Source: Kitasatospora phosalacinea
GTDB lineage: Bacteria > Actinomycetota > Actinomycetes > Streptomycetales > Streptomycetaceae
Length of the DNA stretch: 64,000 nucleotides
NCBI RefSeq assembly: GCF_000716545.1
Contig: NZ_JNWZ01000038.1
Coordinates: forward strand, 39,917-103,916
Reading direction: 5' to 3'
The notes beneath the pieces were generated by a model. It saw nothing but the letters and a program-made list of their open reading frames with translations. It was not told the origin of the DNA and searched no databases. How positions within the stretch are numbered: position 1 is the stretch's first letter; each line of letters opens with the position of its first letter. The translations under genes and the position numbers were made by a program. Of this stretch, positions 39,855-46,635 are shown in pieces.

Positions 39855-40063
39855 GCCTCCGGCGTCGGCCGAGTGGACAGGCGTGGACAGCAACGGACAG
39901 CGCCGGGGCTGGGAAGTGGACAGCCGATGGGGCCAGGCTATGAGCCATGAACCCCACCGGCTGCAAGCCACGACGATCCCGCCCCGGCGACCCAGGGCGG
40001 GCACCGCCCGACCGTGAGCCTCACCGGCCGCGGACCCTACAGGTCCGGGTTGACTCCCCAAAG

Positions 40064-40085
40064 TGTGAGTGGTTGAGTACTCACA
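40064..40085. promoter_or_regulatory. TetR operator overlapping the tetR start codon
   Basis: TGTGAGT (40064-40070), 8 nt, ACTCACA (40079-40085) is a perfect inverted repeat whose last base is the A of the tetR ATG. TTGACT (40050-40055) is a plausible -35, which with a 17-18-nt spacer would start transcription at the ATG: a leaderless, self-repressed gene. Its left part, TGTGAGTGGTT, recurs at 40718 before the MFS gene. Confidence 0.65.
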
Positions 40086-40651
40086 TGAAGAGCGAACGAT
40101 CCCGCCAGCTGTCCACCGCCGAGGAGCGCCGCGAGACGGTGCTGCGCACCGCCATCGGGGCCTTTGCCGCCCGCGGTTACTGGGGCACCACCACGACCGA
40201 GGTGGCCAAGGCGGCGGGTATCTCGCAGGCCTATGTGTACCGCCTGTTCCCGAGTAAGGAACTGCTCTTCACCGCGGTGGTCGAGCACTGCTTCGTGCAG
40301 GTGCGGGCCGCCCTGGAGCGGGCGGCCGCCGACGCCAAGGGCAGCTCCTCGGAGGTGGTCCTCGGGGCCATGGGAGAGGCGTACGCCCGCCTGATCAGCG
40401 ACAACGACCTGATGCTGATCCAGCTCCACGCCCAGGCGGCGGCGGTGTCCGAGCCGGCTGTGCGCGAGGCCGTGCGGCAGGGCTACGCCCGGCTGGTGGA
40501 GTACGTGCGCGGCGCCTCCGGCGGCACCGAGCAGCAGATCCAGGAGTTCTTCGCCCTGGGCATGCTGTGCCATCTCATCGTCTCCATGGGGGCCGAAGAG
40601 GTGGACGCCCCCTGGACCAGGACGCTTTCGGCCGGCATCAGGCACTACTGA
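40085..40651 (+). CDS. TetR-family regulator of the MFS/carotenoid-oxygenase cassette
   Basis: A 188-residue TetR regulator. The helix-turn-helix covers about residues 12-58 (ERRETVLRTAIGAFAARGYW, GTTTTEVAKAAGISQAYVYR, LFPSKELLFTAVVEHCF). The C-terminal ligand domain is AcrR-like (FFALGMLCHLIVSMGAEEV). ATG at 40085 inside its own operator; no RBS is visible, suggesting leaderless translation. A hairpin at 40681-40701 follows. The motif shared with the promoter of the MFS gene indicates that it represses itself and the downstream cassette. Confidence 0.88.
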   Translation: MKSERSRQLSTAEERRETVLRTAIGAFAARGYWGTTTTEVAKAAGISQAYVYRLFPSKELLFTAVVEHCFVQVRAALERAAADAKGSSSEVVLGAMGEAYARLISDNDLMLIQLHAQAAAVSEPAVREAVRQGYARLVEYVRGASGGTEQQIQEFFALGMLCHLIVSMGAEEVDAPWTRTLSAGIRHY

Positions 40652-40680
40652 GCCGAGCGCGACGGCGCGACCAGGTCATC

Positions 40681-40701
40681 GGCGGGGCCCGCGGCCCCGC
40701 C
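40681..40701 (+). terminator. Hairpin after tetR
   Basis: GGCGGGGCC (40681-40689), CGC, GGCCCCGCC (40693-40701): a perfect 9-bp stem between tetR and the next promoter. Confidence 0.6.
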
Positions 40702-40717
40702 TTCCTTGGCCAACAAA

Positions 40718-40737
40718 TGTGAGTGGTTAACCACACA
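40718..40737. promoter_or_regulatory. Second TetR-type operator, before the MFS gene
   Basis: TGTGAGTGGTTAACCACACA. The 12-bp core GTGGTTAACCAC is a perfect palindrome and the first 11 bases are identical to the operator at 40064. It ends 12 nt before the MFS start. Confidence 0.65.
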
Positions 40738-40749
40738 GGGAGTGTTCTC

Positions 40750-42198
40750 GTGAAGTCCACCGGCACCACCCGCAGCCCTGGAGCCGCTCTCGCGGCGCTG
40801 GCCGGGGCGCAGTTCACCGTCATGCTGGCCACCTCGATCGTGAACGTGGCGCTGCCGCAGATCCGGTCGGGCGTGGGCCTGTCGGACAGCGCCACCACCT
40901 GGGTGGTCAACGCCTACGGCCTGGCTTTCGGAGCCCTGCTGCTGGCCGGCGGCCGGGCGGCGGACCTGCTGGGCCGACGGCGGCTCCTGCTGGCGGGCCT
41001 GGGGATCTTCGCCGCCTCGTCGCTGGCTGCGGGGCTCGTCTCCTCGTCCGCAGCGCTGATCGCAGCGCGGGCGGCGCAGGGCCTGGGAGCGGCGGCGATC
41101 GCCCCCGCGGCACTGGCCCTGGTGATGGACGTGTTCCCTCCGGGCCCCGGTCGCGGGAAGGCGCTCGGCGTGTGGGGTGCGGTGTCCGGTGCGGGAGGTG
41201 CGGCCGGGGTCCTCCTCGGCGGCGTGCTCACCCAGGCATGGGGCTGGCCGTGGATCTTCTACACGGTCGCGATCGGCGCCGCCCTCGTCCTGGCCGCCAC
41301 GGTCGCCAGCGTGCCACGGGCGCCCGCCCAGGTGAGCGGACGCTTCGACGTCCTCGGTACCGCCACCGTGACCCTCGCCCTCACCGCGCTGGTGTGGGGT
41401 CTGACGACCGCGCGCCGCACCGGGTGGAGTGATCCGTCCGTCCTGGGGAGCTTCGCCATCGCCGCCGCACTGCTGACCGCGTTCGTCCTGGTCGAACGCC
41501 GCCACCCGCACCCGCTGCTGCCGCCCCGCCTGTTGCAAACAGGTCGGGTCGCCACCGGCAACGCGCTGATGGCGCTGCTGGGATCGGTGTGGATCGCCCT
41601 GTTCTTCTTCCTGCCGCTCTACCAGCAACAGGTCCTCGGCGACAGCCCGCTGACCACAGGGCTCGGCCAACTCCCCCTCGCCTTCGCCAACATGCTCGGC
41701 TCCACCCTCGCACCACGGATCTCCCGCCGCATCGGCGCCACCGCCACGATCACCGGCGCGCTGCTGACCGAGGCAGCCGGACTGCTGTGGCTATCCCGGC
41801 TCAGCGCAGACGGCAGCTACGCCGTCGACGTCCTAGGCCCCAGCCTGCTGATCGGCCTCGGCCTGAGCATCGCCTTCGTCCAGCTGACCGCCCTGTCCGT
41901 CGAGGGCGTCCCCGCCCAAGACGCAGGTCTGGCCGGCGGCCTGGTCAACACCACCCGCCAGGTCGGCGGCGCCATCGGTCTGGCCGTCCTGGCCACTCTC
42001 GCCGGCACCGTCACCACCCACGCGGCCACCCACCAACCGCACCTGGAAGCACTGACCGCCGGCTACCGCACCGCCTTCGCCATCAGCTCCGCGGTCCTGG
42101 CCGCCACCGCCGTGCTCGCACTCCTGCTCTCCTGCCGGCACACCACGACCCCGGCGACCGGCCGACGCCTCCCGCAGCCCGCAACCAACCGCCACTGA
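40750..42198 (+). CDS. MFS drug exporter, DHA2 (14-TM) family
   Basis: A 482-residue major facilitator. N-terminal helix AALAGAQFTVMLATSIVNVA with the DHA2 segment NVALPQI and TTWVVNAYGLAFGALLLAGG; motif A GRAADLLGRRRLLLAGLGI; motif C-like GAVSGAGGAAGVLLGGVLTQ. About 14 helices. GTG at 40750 with GGGAG 7 nt upstream. First gene of the cassette, directly behind a TetR-type operator. Probably exports a hydrophobic product or toxicant linked with the following SRPBCC/carotenoid-oxygenase genes. Confidence 0.88.
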   Translation: MKSTGTTRSPGAALAALAGAQFTVMLATSIVNVALPQIRSGVGLSDSATTWVVNAYGLAFGALLLAGGRAADLLGRRRLLLAGLGIFAASSLAAGLVSSSAALIAARAAQGLGAAAIAPAALALVMDVFPPGPGRGKALGVWGAVSGAGGAAGVLLGGVLTQAWGWPWIFYTVAIGAALVLAATVASVPRAPAQVSGRFDVLGTATVTLALTALVWGLTTARRTGWSDPSVLGSFAIAAALLTAFVLVERRHPHPLLPPRLLQTGRVATGNALMALLGSVWIALFFFLPLYQQQVLGDSPLTTGLGQLPLAFANMLGSTLAPRISRRIGATATITGALLTEAAGLLWLSRLSADGSYAVDVLGPSLLIGLGLSIAFVQLTALSVEGVPAQDAGLAGGLVNTTRQVGGAIGLAVLATLAGTVTTHAATHQPHLEALTAGYRTAFAISSAVLAATAVLALLLSCRHTTTPATGRRLPQPATNRH

Positions 42199-42261
42199 CC
42201 AGCCGAACCCCTTCAACTCACCGAACCTGACACCCCGTCAATCGAAAGAGGAACCACCGCC

Positions 42262-42702
42262 ATGTTCACCATCGACGAGACCGCCCCCGTCATCGTCCGC
42301 CTGTCCACCGTCATCGACGCCCCCCTGGAACGCATCTGGGCCCTGCACACCGACATCGACACCTGGGCCGAATGGAACGCCGACGTCGACCAGGCCAAGC
42401 TCGACGGCCCGCTGCTGCCTGGCAACTCCTTCCACTGGAAGACCCACGGACTGGACATCACCTCCACCATCCGCGAGATCGTCCCCGGCGAGCGCCTGGT
42501 GTGGGGCGGCCCCGCCAACGGCATCGACGGCATCCACGTGTGGACCTTCGAGCAGACCGGCAGCCACGTCACCGTCCACACCGAGGAGTCCTGGGCCGGG
42601 GCCCCTGTCGAGGCCGCCGCCGACCAGCTCGGCCAGGCCCTCAAGGAGTCCCTGACCACCTGGCTCGCCAGCCTCAAGACCCGCGCCGAACAGCACGCCT
42701 GA
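42262..42702 (+). CDS. SRPBCC (START-like) ligand-binding protein, cytoplasmic
   Basis: A 146-residue polyketide-cyclase/SRPBCC-fold protein: VIVRLSTVIDAPLERIWALH, WAEWNADVDQAKLDGPLLPG, FHWKTHGLDITSTI, RLVWGGPANGIDGIHVWTF and HTEESWAGAP with a C-terminal amphipathic helix. The fold has a deep hydrophobic pocket; members bind lipids or polyketides or cyclise them. It has no signal peptide, unlike its paralogue at 44178, with which it shares GLDITST, WGGPA-x-GID-x-IHVWTF and TEESW-GAPV. It is 41 bp upstream of the carotenoid oxygenase. Confidence 0.85.
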   Translation: MFTIDETAPVIVRLSTVIDAPLERIWALHTDIDTWAEWNADVDQAKLDGPLLPGNSFHWKTHGLDITSTIREIVPGERLVWGGPANGIDGIHVWTFEQTGSHVTVHTEESWAGAPVEAAADQLGQALKESLTTWLASLKTRAEQHA

Positions 42703-42743
42703 ATCCCCCTCCCATCCCGCCCCATCGAATCGAGGTTCCTGCC

Positions 42744-44099
42744 ATGACCACCGCCAAGCCGTACCTGACCGGCCACTACACGCCCGCCGTCGACGAACTG
42801 ACCGCCACCGAGCTGACCGTCGAGGGCACCCTGCCGCCGGAGCTGACCGGCCGACTGATCCGCAACAGCCACAACCCGAAGGCCGGCGTCACCCCCACCC
42901 ACTGGTTCAAGGGCTCCGGCATGGTCCACGGCGTCCGCCTGCGCGAGGGCCGCGCCGAGTGGTACCGCAACCGCTGGGTCCACACCCCCGCCCTCGACGG
43001 CGCCCCCTACATGACCGAGCGCGGCCCCGACCTGACCGCCAGCACCGCCGGCACCCACGTCATCGAGCACGCCGGCCGCCTGCTGGCCCTGTGCGAGGCC
43101 AACTTCCCCTTCGAGCTCACCCCCGAACTGGAGACCGTCGGCCCCTACGACTTCGACGGCAAGCTGCGCAGCGCGATGACCGCGCACCCGAAGACCGACC
43201 CGGTCACCGGCGAGCTGCACTTCTTCGGCTCCTCCCCGTTCCCGCCCTATCTGATCTACTACGTCGCCGACGCCAAGGGGCAGATCACCCACAGCGCCGA
43301 AATCCCCGGAGCGACCGCTTCCCTCAAGCACGACTTCGCCATCACCCGCCACCACGTGATCTTCGTCGAGGGCACCGTCACCTTCGACCCCACCGAGCAC
43401 TCCGGCATCCCCTACTCCTGGCAGGACGCCCAGCCTGCCCGGATCGGCGTCATGCCGCGCGGAGCGCAGGGCGCCGGGAAGATCCGCTGGTTCTCCATCG
43501 AGCCGGGCAACATGCTGCACGCCGCCAACGCCTACGAGGACGGCCAGGGCCGGATCGTCCTGGAGGGCCCCACCGTCGACCGGGAAGGCTTCCAGCTCTC
43601 CTGGAACTGGTGGGTCGGCGCCCCCGGCCGCGGAACCGAACCCAACACCCGCTCCTACACCCGCCGCTGGATCATCGACCTCAACACCGGCAGCGTCGAC
43701 GAGCAGATCATCGACGACCTCGCCGTCGAATTCCCGACCCTCAACGACGACTTCCTCGGAGCCGAGCACCGCTACCAGTACGCCATCTCCTTCCCCGACC
43801 AGGAAGGCTTCGGCGGCTACGGCGTCGTCAAGTACGACCGCACCACCGGCGCCCGCCGCATCCACCAGGTCGGCGACGCCCGGCTGCCCAGCGAAGCCGT
43901 CTTCGTCCCCGCCACCGGAGCCACCCGCGAAGACGACGGCTACCTGCTCACCGTCGTCTCCGACCTCAAGCAGGACGCCTCCCAACTCCTGGTCCTGGAC
44001 GCCTCCGGCCTCGACACGATCGCCACCGTCCACCTCCCGCGCCGCGTCACCGGCGGCATCCACGGCTCCTGGATCCCCGACAGCGAGCCCAACAACTGA
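42744..44099 (+). CDS. Carotenoid cleavage oxygenase family protein
   Basis: A 451-residue seven-bladed beta-propeller dioxygenase. Conserved features: GRLIRNSHNPKAG at the N-terminus, HWFKGSGMVHGVRL, the iron-binding His segments ASLKHDFAITRHHVIF and GNMLHAANAYED, and the C-terminal GGIHGSWIP. Four His ligands to Fe(II) are expected, and candidates for all are present. The family cleaves C=C bonds in carotenoids, apocarotenoids or stilbenes. The flanking SRPBCC proteins and MFS exporter suggest that the hydrophobic product is bound and shuttled. No carotenoid synthesis genes are in the window, so the substrate may be exogenous. Exact subfamily uncertain. Confidence 0.88.
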   Translation: MTTAKPYLTGHYTPAVDELTATELTVEGTLPPELTGRLIRNSHNPKAGVTPTHWFKGSGMVHGVRLREGRAEWYRNRWVHTPALDGAPYMTERGPDLTASTAGTHVIEHAGRLLALCEANFPFELTPELETVGPYDFDGKLRSAMTAHPKTDPVTGELHFFGSSPFPPYLIYYVADAKGQITHSAEIPGATASLKHDFAITRHHVIFVEGTVTFDPTEHSGIPYSWQDAQPARIGVMPRGAQGAGKIRWFSIEPGNMLHAANAYEDGQGRIVLEGPTVDREGFQLSWNWWVGAPGRGTEPNTRSYTRRWIIDLNTGSVDEQIIDDLAVEFPTLNDDFLGAEHRYQYAISFPDQEGFGGYGVVKYDRTTGARRIHQVGDARLPSEAVFVPATGATREDDGYLLTVVSDLKQDASQLLVLDASGLDTIATVHLPRRVTGGIHGSWIPDSEPNN

Positions 44100-44105
44100 C
44101 CCACC

Positions 44106-44137
44106 CCTGCGGCGGGGCGGGCCCGCCCCGCCGCAGG
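44106..44137. terminator. 32-bp perfect palindrome after the carotenoid oxygenase
   Basis: The arms at 44106-44121 and 44122-44137 (CCTGCGGCGGGGCGGG and its complement) form an uninterrupted palindrome, able to make a very stable hairpin between the oxygenase and the secreted SRPBCC gene. It may terminate or attenuate transcription, or protect the upstream RNA. Confidence 0.7.
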
Positions 44138-44177
44138 CAAGCCCCCGACCAACCCGCCTCCACACAAGGACCTGACC

Positions 44178-44771
44178 ATGCGCATCCTCACCGCCACCAA
44201 GTTCTTCGCCGCCACCACCGGCGCCCTCCTCCTCGCCACCGGCACCGCCTACGCCCTCAGCGACGACCAGCTGGCCGTCTCCTCCAGCCAGTCGCTGACC
44301 TGCGGCGGCGTCCACCCCGACGAGTCCGCACCGGTGATCACCCGCAAGAGCACCGTGATCCACGCGCCGCTGAAGACCGTCTGGAAGGTGCAGACGGACG
44401 TCGAGAACTGGCCTGCCTGGCAGCCCAATGTCACGTCGCTGGTGAAGGACACCCCCGGCGCTCTGCGGTCCGGGTCGGTGTTCCGCTGGGCCACCGAGGG
44501 CCTGGACATCACCTCCACCGTCAAGAAGGTCGAACACGACAAGTGCCTGGCCTGGGGCGGCCCCGCCCAGGGCATCGACGCCATCCACGTGTGGACGTTC
44601 ACCCCGACCGCCGACGGCGTGCTCGTGCGCACCGAGGAGTCGTGGACCGGCGCCCCGGTCGTGGCGAACACCGCCTACCTGCAGGCAGCCCTGGACAACT
44701 CCCTCCAGAACTGGGTCAACAACCTCAAGCACGAGGCCGAGGCCCAGGCCCAGGCCCAGGCCACCAAGTAA
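44178..44771 (+). CDS. Secreted SRPBCC-fold protein
   Basis: A 197-residue protein with a signal peptide (about 1-27, FFAATTGALLLATGTAYAL) and a mature SRPBCC domain: VITRKSTVIHAPLKTVWKVQ, ENWPAWQPNV, EGLDITSTVKK, CLAWGGPAQGIDAIHVWTF, RTEESWTGAPVV, ending in an Ala/Gln-rich tail (EAEAQAQAQATK). Two Cys (TCGG and KCLAW) might pair outside the cell. It is clearly paralogous to the cytoplasmic protein at 42262. Secreted START-like proteins are uncommon, and having both compartments covered around an oxygenase and exporter suggests hand-over of a hydrophobic ligand. Inferred. Confidence 0.85.
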   Translation: MRILTATKFFAATTGALLLATGTAYALSDDQLAVSSSQSLTCGGVHPDESAPVITRKSTVIHAPLKTVWKVQTDVENWPAWQPNVTSLVKDTPGALRSGSVFRWATEGLDITSTVKKVEHDKCLAWGGPAQGIDAIHVWTFTPTADGVLVRTEESWTGAPVVANTAYLQAALDNSLQNWVNNLKHEAEAQAQAQATK

Positions 44772-44782
44772 CCCCCTATCCA

Positions 44783-44812
44783 GCCTCCGGAGCCCTCACC
44801 AGCTCCGGAGGC
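44783..44812 (+). terminator. Hairpin between cassette genes
   Basis: GCCTCCGGAGC (44783-44793) and GCTCCGGAGGC (44802-44812), perfect 11-bp stem with 8-nt loop. Confidence 0.6.
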
Positions 44813-44835
44813 GCCCATTGCCGGAGAGGTCCACC

Positions 44836-45384
44836 ATGCCGCTCGACAGCGCGCTGCTCACGATCCACGTCCTCGCCGCCCTCGTGATGCTCGCCAGCCT
44901 CTCCCTCGACTGGATCGGCGTCCTGCGGCTGCGACGCGCCAGCACGCTTCCCCACGCCCGTGAAGGCGTCACCGCCCTCGAACGGTCGGCCGCTTTCGGC
45001 GCCTGGGCCCGCCTGATCACCCTGGCCGCCGGACTCTGGCTCGCCATCGACACCGGCCACTGGCCCGGCTGGATCATCGCCGCACTCGCCGGATGGACCG
45101 CCCTCGTCCTCCTCGGCGAACCCCTAACCGGCAAAGACCTGCGCACCATGGCCAAAACCGGGCGCAAGAGCGACGGCCTGACCCCCACACTCGCGGCCGA
45201 GATCCACCACCCGCGCCTGTGGTCCTCCCTCCACACCTGCACCGCAGTGGTAGCCGCCGCCCTCACCGACATGCTCGCCAAGCCTGCCCTGGCCCTCGCC
45301 CTCACCCTTCTGGCCGCCGGATACCTCACCGGCACCCTCACCGCACGACTGACCCGCAACCGCCAACCCGAGCCAAGCCCGTGA
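44836..45384 (+). CDS. Four-helix membrane protein
   Basis: A 182-residue protein with four hydrophobic helices (LTIHVLAALVMLASLSLDWI, LITLAAGLWLAIDTGHW, WIIAALAGWTALVLLGEPLT, LALALTLLAAGYLTGTLTA) and conserved-looking His-Asp residues (SLDWIG; EIHHPRLWSSLHT). It resembles small DUF2269/CopD-like membrane proteins but I cannot name the family with certainty. ATG at 44836 following GGAGAGG. Last intact gene of the cassette; a strong hairpin lies downstream at 45461. Confidence 0.65.
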   Translation: MPLDSALLTIHVLAALVMLASLSLDWIGVLRLRRASTLPHAREGVTALERSAAFGAWARLITLAAGLWLAIDTGHWPGWIIAALAGWTALVLLGEPLTGKDLRTMAKTGRKSDGLTPTLAAEIHHPRLWSSLHTCTAVVAAALTDMLAKPALALALTLLAAGYLTGTLTARLTRNRQPEPSP

Positions 45385-45460
45385 GCCGGGCGTAACCGCC
45401 ACAGACTCCCCGCCCGGAGCCCCCGACCGAACGCGCGCCCCCCTACAAGCGACGCGCACC

Positions 45461-45489
45461 GAGCCCCGCCCGCCCTGCGGGCGGGGCTC
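45461..45489 (+). terminator. Terminator hairpin before the truncated tetR
   Basis: GAGCCCCGCCCGC (45461-45473), CCT, GCGGGCGGGGCTC (45477-45489): perfect 13-bp stem. Confidence 0.75.
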
Positions 45490-45509
45490 ACCGACTTGGA
45501 GGACCCGTC

Positions 45510-45698
45510 ATGACCAGCGCCCACAACATTCGCCAGCGCACCCGCGATGACTTCCTGAAAGAAGTCCGAACCGTCGCGCACCAGCACCTCGCGCAGCACG
45601 GCACCCCACGGGCTGGCCCTGCGCGCCGTCGCCCGAGACATAGGAATGGCCCCGTCCGCGCTCCACCGCTTCTTCACCAGTCGCGAGGCTCTCCTGAG
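45510..45698 (+). pseudogene. TetR-family regulator fragment, frameshifted and truncated by the island end
   Basis: Frame one gives MTSAHNIRQRTRDDFLKEVR followed by TVAHQHLAQHGT; frame two continues HGLALRAVARDIGMAPSALH and RFFTSREALLS. Together they make a TetR helix-turn-helix (about 60 residues) with one indel near 45600. Coding then runs straight into the terminal repeat at 45699 and the ligand domain is missing. The insertion or deletion that created the island's right boundary cut this gene. GGAGGA precedes the ATG. Confidence 0.75.
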
Positions 45699-45722
45699 CG
45701 CGAAACCGCACTGGAGTACTAG
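45699..45722. repeat. Right IS701-type terminal inverted repeat of the island
   Basis: Exact inverted copy (24 of 24) of 34592-34615, ending in CTAG. No further IS sequence lies inward; the adjoining DNA is the tetR fragment. Confidence 0.8.
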
Positions 45723-45754
45723 GCGCACCGGCGGCGGGGCCCGGAAGGCGCCGG

Positions 45755-46540
45755 TCACACCTGCCGCAGCAGGGCGACGAGTTCGGCGTGCGCGCCGGGC
45801 GCGGCGGCGAGGAAGGACGGCGCGGCGGGCGTCCAGGGGGCGCCCTGCGCGTCGCTGACGACGGCCCCGGCCTCGGCGGCGAGCAGCGCGCCGGGCAGCA
45901 GGTTGGCGGGGTCGGCGCCGTACTGCCAGAACAGGGTGAGGTGGCCGGAGCCGACCTGGGCGGCCTGCAGGGCGGTGGGGCCGAGGTTGCGCACGGCGGG
46001 GACGTGCGGCAGGACGGCGGCCAGCGAGGCGCCGGCGGCGCGCAGCGCGTCCGGGTCGCGGGCGACGCCCGGCGGCTGGGAGGTGGCGGCGAGGGCGGTG
46101 GCCAGGGTGCGCGGGCGGGGCGCGCGGCGGCGGCCGTTCAGCCGGGCGCCGCCGCCGGCCGCCGCGGTGTAGGTGGCCCCGGCGAGCGGGGCGTGCACCA
46201 CCGCCAGGACGGGGGCGCCGTCGCGCAGCAGCGTCGCGGTGACGGCCCACTGCGGGAGGGCGCTCAGGTACTGGACGGCGCCGTCGGTGGCGTCGCACAG
46301 CCACCACTCGCCGTCCCCGGGCACCTCGCGCGCCCACTCGTCGTCCAGCCAGCCGGCCCGCGGGCGCAGCGCGGTGAGGCGTTCGCGCAGCAGCCCGGCG
46401 GCGGGCCGGTCGAGCGCGTCGAAGGCGGCGCGCGTCTCGGCGGGGGTGGCGGCGGCGAGCGGCTCGGCGCCCTGCCGCCCGGCCAGGTGGCGGCCGACTT
46501 CGCGCACGGCCCGTTCGACGGCGTCCAGCAGTTCCTGCAC
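45755..46540 (-). CDS. Inositol monophosphatase-family phosphatase
   Basis: A 261-residue protein with the IMPase/CysQ layout: a metal-site Asp/Glu pair in GWLDDEWAREV, the central WWLCDATDGAVQYLSALPQW (D-x-x-DG-x-x-x-x, metal- and phosphate-binding), PVLAVVHAPLAGATYTA, and a C-terminal WQYGADPANLLPGALLAAEA in place of the usual W-D-x-A-A. The last Asp is replaced in part (ADPAN), so activity may be altered. It is convergent with the island's right end and divergent from the double-Lrp gene. Confidence 0.82.
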   Translation of the reverse strand: MQELLDAVERAVREVGRHLAGRQGAEPLAAATPAETRAAFDALDRPAAGLLRERLTALRPRAGWLDDEWAREVPGDGEWWLCDATDGAVQYLSALPQWAVTATLLRDGAPVLAVVHAPLAGATYTAAAGGGARLNGRRRAPRPRTLATALAATSQPPGVARDPDALRAAGASLAAVLPHVPAVRNLGPTALQAAQVGSGHLTLFWQYGADPANLLPGALLAAEAGAVVSDAQGAPWTPAAPSFLAAAPGAHAELVALLRQV

Positions 46541-46635
46541 GGCGGGGTCCTCCTTCGTCCGGTGGTGGTCCAGGAGTACCGTCGGGGCGGCGCTCCGGGA
46601 CGTCCCGGAGCCCGGAGCGACGGAGATCGGACACC

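Larger units (their letters stand above)
34592..45722. mobile_element. 11.1-kb accessory island bounded by IS701-type terminal repeats
   Basis: The 24 bases at 34592-34615 (beginning CTAGTACTCCAGTGC) are a perfect inverted copy of 45699-45722. Removing the four-base CTAG, the ends are at 34596 and 45718, both flanked by CTAG, the kind of 4-bp YTAR target used by IS701-family elements. A third copy with two mismatches is at 36332-36355. The segment carries two IS elements, a STAND ATPase and a TetR-MFS-SRPBCC-carotenoid-oxygenase cassette, and sits between two core-like convergent genes. The right end has only the terminal repeat, not a full IS, so the element may be a decayed composite transposon or the product of one-ended transposition. 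Confidence 0.6.
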
